Origin: Dipteronia dyeriana
Lineage: Eukaryota > Streptophyta > Magnoliopsida > Sapindales > Sapindaceae
Length of the DNA stretch: 64,000 nucleotides
Direction of reading: 5' to 3'
NCBI GenBank assembly: GCA_032871835.1
Contig: CM065295.1
Location: forward strand, 27,290,501-27,354,500
The notes under the pieces were generated by a model, which saw only the letters and a list, made by a program, of their open reading frames with translations, had not been told where the DNA came from and did no database searches. A program made the translations under genes and the position numbers. Of this stretch, positions 58,601 through 64,000 are shown piece after piece. Numbering within the stretch: position 1 is the first letter of the stretch; each line of letters starts with the position of its first letter.

Positions 58601-58685
58601 CATGAAAATGGGCTGGGATTAGAAAGAGGCAGCAAAGAATTCTAGAGAGAATGAGGAGCATCTCTCTCTTCAATTGGAAAGTTTT

Positions 58686-58699
58686 TTTAATCATGATTT
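58686..58699. repeat. 14-bp target-site duplication, right of LINE
   Basis: Exact copy of 55629-55642. Confidence 0.9.
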
Positions 58700-59331
58700 G
58701 TTACTTGATGAAGTTGTCTTTGTCTTTTTTTCTATTTTGGATATCTTATGCATTGAATTAGAAACCTCGTAGGATTCTAGTTGAATAGTCCATTTATGAC
58801 TTATTTCCTGATCGGTGTAAAGTCTTCTAGAAGAACTGAGTTATTGCTTGATTTGACTCGTTTCCTGTTTGGTGTTTATCCTTATGGAAGCTTTGAGTTC
58901 TTTCTTGAATAGAATTCTCTAACACTGAAGAGGAAATAAGGATATTTCTTTATTGGAGTGTAATTCTAGATTCTTTGTTTAAGTAAGATAATTCTTCTTC
59001 GTATTTGAATCGTAGTTGCCTTTAATGTATCACACACGTTGTCCAACTAACCAATTGTCTAGTCCCGACCAAACTTTTTTTATCCCGATCGGATGGTCTC
59101 GACCAAGTTGTCTCTAACCGATCGATTAGTTTCCCTGACCAGGTTATTTGTGCCCGATCGGTTAGTTTTTCCGATCATCTTGGGTAATCTTGACTATGCC
59201 TTAAGATCATCTATTAATTGCCTTGGATTAATCTTCCCTTATTGACTTTATGATGTGACATATCTAATCACCATGTTTTCAGGTGATCATGTTAACTTGT
59301 CATGCTATCAAAAGATCCCTATAACACATAT

Positions 59332-60159
59332 CAACAATCCAAATTTAACAAAATAAACACAAAATAAAATTTTCATTTTTTCTTCAATCTGAAAATTCAA
59401 ACACATCTTCAATCTAGATCCAAACACTTCCTTTTTCATCTTCATTCAAAATTCATCATAAATTAAAAAAAAAATCAATCGCCAAAGCATCCATGTTCAA
59501 TCGCATATGAGTCATTAAATTTTTTCTTCAATCAAAATTACATCTTCAATAATAATAATAATCATATAATAAAATAAAATCTCATCTTCAATCGCATATA
59601 GTTCACTAGAAAATGCGACACATCTATGACGGAGCACAAATCCATCAGATTCCATCTAAGATGGAGACCCTCCAATCTCCATTGATGCAACCATCACAAA
59701 ATCCACACCAATTCTAAACAATGTCTAACTTCTTGTTCACAACTTCCACCAAATCAAACCTAAACACAATACTTTTTTTTAAAAAAAATGACCATCCAAA
59801 ATCTACCGGTTTAATGGAAGAGGGTTCACCATGCATTGTTAATGTCTTCTGGAAAAAACAAGTCTGGCTCTTCAGGCATGTAGAAGAGGAGAAGTGGAGC
59901 GGCGACTAACTTTAGGGATGAAGGGATTTGCGAATGGTGATTGCAATAGTAAGGTTTAGGACTTTAGGTGTTGGATTTTTGTTTTTTGTTTTTTACTTTT
60001 TTTTTTTCGATTTCAAAATAAAATTGTTGTTTCTGATTTTAGTTAAAATGTTCTTGTTTACTTTTTGATTTTTTTATTGTTTAATTATTACTTTTTCAAT
60101 GCTTTTTATTATTACTTTTTTATTTTTATCATTTATTTAAATGAATAATATTAAAATAA
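59332..60159. other. Interior of the Mutator-like element, no gene
   Basis: AT-rich with many tcttcaatc/atcttcaat words (59380-59600). Only short ORFs; nothing like a transposase. Confidence 0.6.
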
Positions 60160-60330
60160 TTGGTATAATATTAAGGGAGGGTCAATTTAGACATTTCCAC
60201 CTCCAAGTCAAGATTGTTGTTAAGTCTAACTGTAGTCAACTTAGTCAAAAGTATCTTTCTGTAATTAAGGAAAAAGTTCGATCTAACAATGTTATAGGCA
60301 AATGTGAGGGTATTTTATTATAATTTACCC

Positions 60331-60970
60331 TATTATTTTAGTTATTATATTTAGTTCAATCTTATGTTTCATCAAACAAAAAATGATATTAATTTAGTCC
60401 AATCTCGTCCCATGTTTCTCCAAACACTGTATAGTGTTAATTTAGTCCAGTCAAATCTAATCCAATCTTATTTAATTCTAGTCTCATCTTAAAACTATAA
60501 AATAGTTCAATCCAATCTCGCTCAACAAATAAGACCTTAGTTCCATGATATCATCTCCATCGTATTGCATTAGTATTGCATTAGATAAATTAGACAATGA
60601 ACTGGAAAAAAAGAAATACAACCTAAAGCCAATTAAAATGTGGGACAAATTAGCCCTCCTCTTCACAAAAAAAAAATGTGGGACAAAGGACCAAAACCTT
60701 GTTGATGCACTCTAGCTGTCAAAAGCGCTTTGACTGGTTAACAAAAAAAAAATGCTTTGAAACAACAAAAGAAATTGCTGGAAACGGGGCGGGGCGGGTT
60801 CGGGGAATGCATTTACATCCCATCCCCGCTCCCCTAAACCATCCTCATCATCATCCCTACATTAAGAGAAGTGGGGTCGGGGTCGAGGATTCCCCTTGGA
60901 GGGGTCTTCCCTATACCTCCCACATTCCTCGTCAAAGATTCCATAAAAAAAAACTTCTAAAGTTTATAAT
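60331..60970. other. Intergenic, no gene seen
   Basis: Short recurring tagtccaatct/tttagtcca words at 60390-60510, A-rich runs, and a GC-rich patch at 60785-60910. Confidence 0.5.
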
Positions 60971-63072
60971 TGTTAACCGAAAATTAGCATTAGGAGAAAA
61001 ATCTCGATTAACACCCTCGAGACAGCTACTACGGAGGTGGCGCCCGGGGTAGGTACCTCGTACCTTGATGATCTCGTATGAATATGGAGAATAAAGCGGT
61101 AAAAGAGGATGATGCAGCAGGTAGAAGACGAGGCATCCCGTCCGTCAGGCTTCATGCTTAAGGAAGAGATACGGTAAGCTCGAGGTTCCTTTGCTGGTGT
61201 GAAGGGGTTGATCCTGGTCCTTGTTCCTTGGTCCTTATTCCCTGGTCCTTGCCTTCGGTCAGGGTCGGAGCCCGCCCTGGTTCCCGAAGCCCAATTTTGG
61301 ACCTTGATTTCTTCTTGTAGTTCCCCGACCTATACGACGATTAAAGAGGGGAGCTTGCCTGGCTTCTGTGTCGGATCCATGCCCGCTTCCATAGCGAAAT
61401 CGCAGGAGAGCACCTTGACTTCCTTCAAACGGGTTAGGGTGGTTTCTCTCTATCTCAGCATGCGACTTGACAGGTATATATAAAGATACAAGGGTGTTAG
61501 GTTCAGCGGGGTATGAGCTAGATCCGGTTCCCTAGATCATCGTTGTAGATTCCTGATCACATATAAGAAAGATTAGAGAGCTAGAACCAATAGGGTCGGT
61601 ACCTAGCCCACATACACACATGCATAATATAGTAGATAATAGGAAAAACACAAGTCTTTTGTAGAGGGAGGTGGACTGACCAAGGGGGAAAAAGCATCAC
61701 GAATGATCACATGCTGAAAAACCTCAAAGCAGTATCCGGAGGAATAAGGAATACCCATCCTTATTTATATATCAAATAATGCTTCGGAAAGCTTACAAGA
61801 ATGGTGAAATAATACAACATAGTCTCTCCGGAGAGCTTACAATGGTGGTCAAATGTAGACTGATACCAGTATATTCCAGGTAAAGGTAACACATACAATG
61901 ATCATGTAGGGTGAATCTAGGCGAACCATGTAGGCTTTTCTCTGGTTTGTCCATTCATGGACCAAAGATGAGATGTGTAGTAGATCGTATATCAAGTGTC
62001 GAATATCTCGTATTTCCGGAGTCGATTTGTGCATATCATTTAGAGTCGTAGGCGATTTCTTGGTTAAATCTCCGATCCCCCTCAACGAGCGTGTTGAGGT
62101 CTATTTATACATGGTGTCATTAACTTGGCGTGCAAGATGAGGATTCTTGAATTAGTCTCCTTTCTTTATTGAATACGATTCTTCATTTAATGCAGTTTAC
62201 CCTAATGAATCAGCTTGTAGCTAATATCTTGGAGAAGATATGATTGTTTCCTGTTTGCACTCTTTCACTAATGATGGTTATTAAAGAGTTGAATATTCTC
62301 TCATTAGTGGCGTTGACTATATCATTAATAGGGCTAATTGCCTCCATTAATACGGTTGACTACCTCCATTAATACGGTTGACTACCTCCATTAATAAAGT
62401 TGACAACCTCCATAAATATGGTTTAACCTCATTAATAGGGTTGACTACCTCCATTAATACGGTTTGACCTCATTAATAGGGTTGATTACCTCCATTAATA
62501 CGGTTTGACCTCATTAATGGTATCGTAAGTGTCATAAAGGTCAATCATCTTTTTCTACGCTATTTGGTGGAGAGCTCTGGTTTTGTATGTCACTTTGAAT
62601 AGGTAATTCATGAAGGTTACCTGAGGTGACACTTGATATTTCTCGAGGGCGAGGTACCCCAGGTTCCAGTACACTGGCGGGGTCCCCAAGGGACAACACG
62701 ATTGTCATGAAGCTAGATCGATTTTGTTGGTCTTACCATGGAGCTTGTGCTAACCATTCTAGGGGCGAAATATCCTATAGGGTTCCAACCTTGTAGTTAG
62801 GAGCTTGGTTCAGTCACGACGAGCTTTATCATGGAGCTCGACCTAATTATGCAGGATTCCTGGTGGGGTAGCGATCATTAATTAAAGAGCCTGAATGCAT
62901 GCAAGGTGTTGAAAAGGTGTTGACTACCTTTCGCTTCTTCTGCAGAGTCGTAAGGTACCTCAACCTAGAGAACCTCGATACCTCGCTACGTAGATCCGGA
63001 TTTTGACCCCTGCTTGAAGGTTGGAAGGTGGAAAATTCTTCTTTGGACCCTAGCCAAAAAAGGCTGCTAACA
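60971..63072 (-). repeat. 3' LTR of gypsy G3 (minus strand)
   Basis: On the plus strand it begins TGTTAACCGAAAATTAGC and ends GCTGCTAACA. The first 100 bases resemble the reverse complement of the end of the G1 LTR. No primer site lies on the left, so this is the outer 3' LTR and the element body is to the right. A purine-rich caagtcaaggggactt on the minus strand next to 63073 fits a polypurine tract. No ORF of interest. Confidence 0.65.
62341..62520. repeat. Minisatellite in the G3 LTR
   Basis: cctccattaatacggttgacta (22 bases) and its variants with cctcattaataggg recur about eight times, the later ones as a composite of roughly 41 bases. Confidence 0.85.
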
Positions 63073-64000
63073 GAAGTCCCCTTGACTTGAACACCGGTAC
63101 GTAGTTGGGGTTGGAGTCAGGATCTTGTACTACATAAAGAATTTTGCATGTCGCTTCTTATGAAAATCGCTCCCAGCATACTTGGCTCTAGCAAATCAGG
63201 GTACCTATTATTCCTGCTTTAGGAATCTCGATACTTTAGGCGAAAAAGATCCTGGTACGCAACTAAGGCCACTTTCACATCAGGTCTTTATACATAGGGT
63301 CTTTATACATAGGTGAAATGTAGGCAATCCGGCGTACCTACAAAATAAATGAGCGGTGGCGGACCACATAAGGGGATATTCCCTTGATGGAATTTCCGAC
63401 GCTCTAGTTAGTGTAAAATTTGATAAACAAGAAAGGTCACAAACCTTACTGCTCAATTATGTGGGATGAAGCTTCCATGGCTAATCTGGGTACCTAGCGT
63501 ACCTTTTCCAGGAATCATGGTACTTTGGCAAACTAGCGAAATGATCCTAGTAGGCAACTATGCCATCCAGATCCTTCATGGCGAGGTTTGCCCGATCATG
63601 GCAGCAAGATGACCTTTTGGTTATTCTGGTCTCGTGATCTAGCAGGCAACTATGCTCTTACGCTTAGATCCTTCTTAGGGGAGGTCACCCGATCAAGGCA
63701 TCAGAAACGCTAGCTACCCTGGTCTTAGGATCCAGAAGGCAACTATGCACTTATACTCAGATCCCTCTTAGGCGTGGTAACCCGACCAAGGCATCAGGAA
63801 AGCTAGCGAGCTATCCTTGTATTGTGATTTGGATGGTAACTATGCACTTACTCTCGGATCCTTCTTGGGGGAGGTCACCCGACCAAGGCATTAAGAACGC
63901 TAGCTACCCTGGTCTTAGGATCCCGAAGGCAACTATGCACTTATACTCAGATCCCTCTAGGCGTGGTAGCCCGACCAAGACATCAGGAACGCTAGCGATC
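63073..64000 (-). other. Repeat-rich 3' non-coding tail of gypsy G3
   Basis: No ORF. Tat/Ogre-type gypsy elements have a long non-coding stretch with tandem repeats between pol and the 3' LTR, and this region is placed accordingly. The element continues past the window. Confidence 0.55.
63546..64000. repeat. Tandem array, unit about 93-97 bp, open at the window edge
   Basis: The word ggcaactatgc recurs at 63552, 63645, 63738, 63835 (ggtaac) and 63928, giving spacings of 93, 93, 97 and 93. Each unit carries agatcc(c/t)tctta, cccgaccaaggcatcag and gctagc. At least five units. Confidence 0.88.

Larger units (their letters stand above)
55643..58685 (-). mobile_element. LINE (non-LTR) element with internal deletion
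   Basis: Flanked by an exact 14-bp duplication, with a run of T at its left end (a poly-A tail on the minus strand), as for target-primed reverse transcription. On the minus strand: a Ser/Pro-rich N-terminal part (58603-58349), a repeated MGKKKG-DQ segment (about 58084-57700), a DUF4283-type ORF1 start (57516-57235, WKNCLVGHFIEKKLP), then without endonuclease or RT palm the end of an RT (57238-56774; LPIRYLGIPI, LSFAGRLQLI), and a zf-RVT domain (56704-56081; WYKIVWFPQNIPRMGFILWL, CVHCNSQAETHAHLFFEC) with a short tail to 55845. About 3 kb against 6 kb or more for a complete plant LINE. Confidence 0.88.
55282..59326 (-). mobile_element. Solo gypsy LTR (G2 family) containing a LINE
   Basis: Starts TGTTGACGGTGATTTTTAG and ends CTATAACA, flanked by a perfect duplication CATAT (55277-55281 and 59327-59331). 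The first part matches the G2 LTR at 24735 (gtggtaaaaccccaaagt, ccacggttgc). Without the LINE it measures about 990 bp. The minus strand has a TATA-like catataaata at 55580-55571. Confidence 0.9.
54874..60328. mobile_element. Long-TIR DNA transposon (Mutator-like), split by a solo LTR
   Basis: 54874-55040 and 60160-60328 are inverted copies of about 170 bases (shared words: gcaataacatgccctcacatttgc, agatcgaac, aattacagaaagatac, agacttaa). Between them, once the solo LTR at 55282-59326 is removed, about 1.4 kb remains without a transposase. Ends of the type (g)gtaaatt...ccctcac are common in plant Mutator-like MITEs. The flanks aaatattct and tattatttt match at 6 of 9 positions, so the duplication is weak. 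The left end lies 136 bp upstream of the POLH start codon. Confidence 0.72.

Noticed and set aside
59327..59336. End of the solo LTR at 59336 (tcaaca)
   Set aside because: With that end the flanks do not match. Ending at 59326 (ctataaca) gives an exact CATAT duplication with 55277-55281.
63546..64000. CRISPR-like array
   Set aside because: The units repeat as a whole with no unique spacers and lie in a plant retroelement tail.

Overview
The window is nuclear DNA of a seed plant, most likely a eudicot: it is AT-rich, packed with plant Ty1/copia and Ty3/gypsy retrotransposons, MITEs and a LINE, and carries one host gene with GT-AG introns. I see no tRNA, rRNA, CRISPR array or bacterial-type operon. 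The species cannot be named from the sequence alone.

The only convincing host gene is on the minus strand between 54738 and 31883. It is the plant Y-family translesion DNA polymerase eta (POLH/RAD30). Sixteen coding exons can be placed by hand. Every junction is GT-AG and in phase, and together they give an uninterrupted 707-residue protein with the catalytic palm motifs, thumb, little finger, a UBM-type ubiquitin-binding motif and PCNA-binding-like motifs. Intron 10 (34158-47860, 13.7 kb) is swollen by a stack of retrotransposons, intron 14 carries a solo LTR, intron 4 carries a tandem repeat, and the 5' flank lies in a long-TIR DNA transposon.

Left part (1-25.5 kb): nested, decayed LTR retrotransposons. 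A copia gag remnant follows the end of an LTR (1-1717). Then come a gypsy element with LTR, gag and protease (G1, + strand, 1718-5445), a truncated minus-strand copia (C-, about 5446-9235) whose 2.1-kb LTR is split by a copia element on the + strand (C+, 9869-18500, TSD CTAAT), which is itself split by a 2.4-kb solo LTR (13356-15739). A second, minus-strand gypsy (G2, 19980-25495) is split by a solo LTR with a perfect TCTTC duplication.

Middle (25.5-31.9 kb): an hAT-type MITE with perfect 8-bp duplications, a second MITE-like inverted repeat, a complete but protein-free LTR retrotransposon (27018-29916, TSD GACAG), and another hAT-like MITE just downstream of POLH.

POLH intron 10: an outer copia (34613-47825, near-perfect TSD) whose 5' LTR is expanded by tandem repeats and a foldback. 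Inside are a 5'-truncated chromovirus (minus strand, 35759-about 38990), a copia (about 38990-42745) and a smaller copia with both LTRs (42746-47150). Its 3' LTR holds two nested MITEs.

Right part (54.9-64 kb): a long-TIR Mutator-like element (about 54874-60328), inside which sits a solo gypsy LTR (TSD CATAT), which itself contains an internally deleted LINE (55643-58685, 14-bp TSD). The window ends in the LTR and repeat-rich tail of a third gypsy (G3, from 60971), with a tandem array of about 93-97 bp units running off the edge. I found no clearly new multi-gene system. The most notable items are the intact POLH gene despite heavy TE load, the protein-free LTR element, the gag/RT-fused LINE and several insertions with exact target-site duplications.
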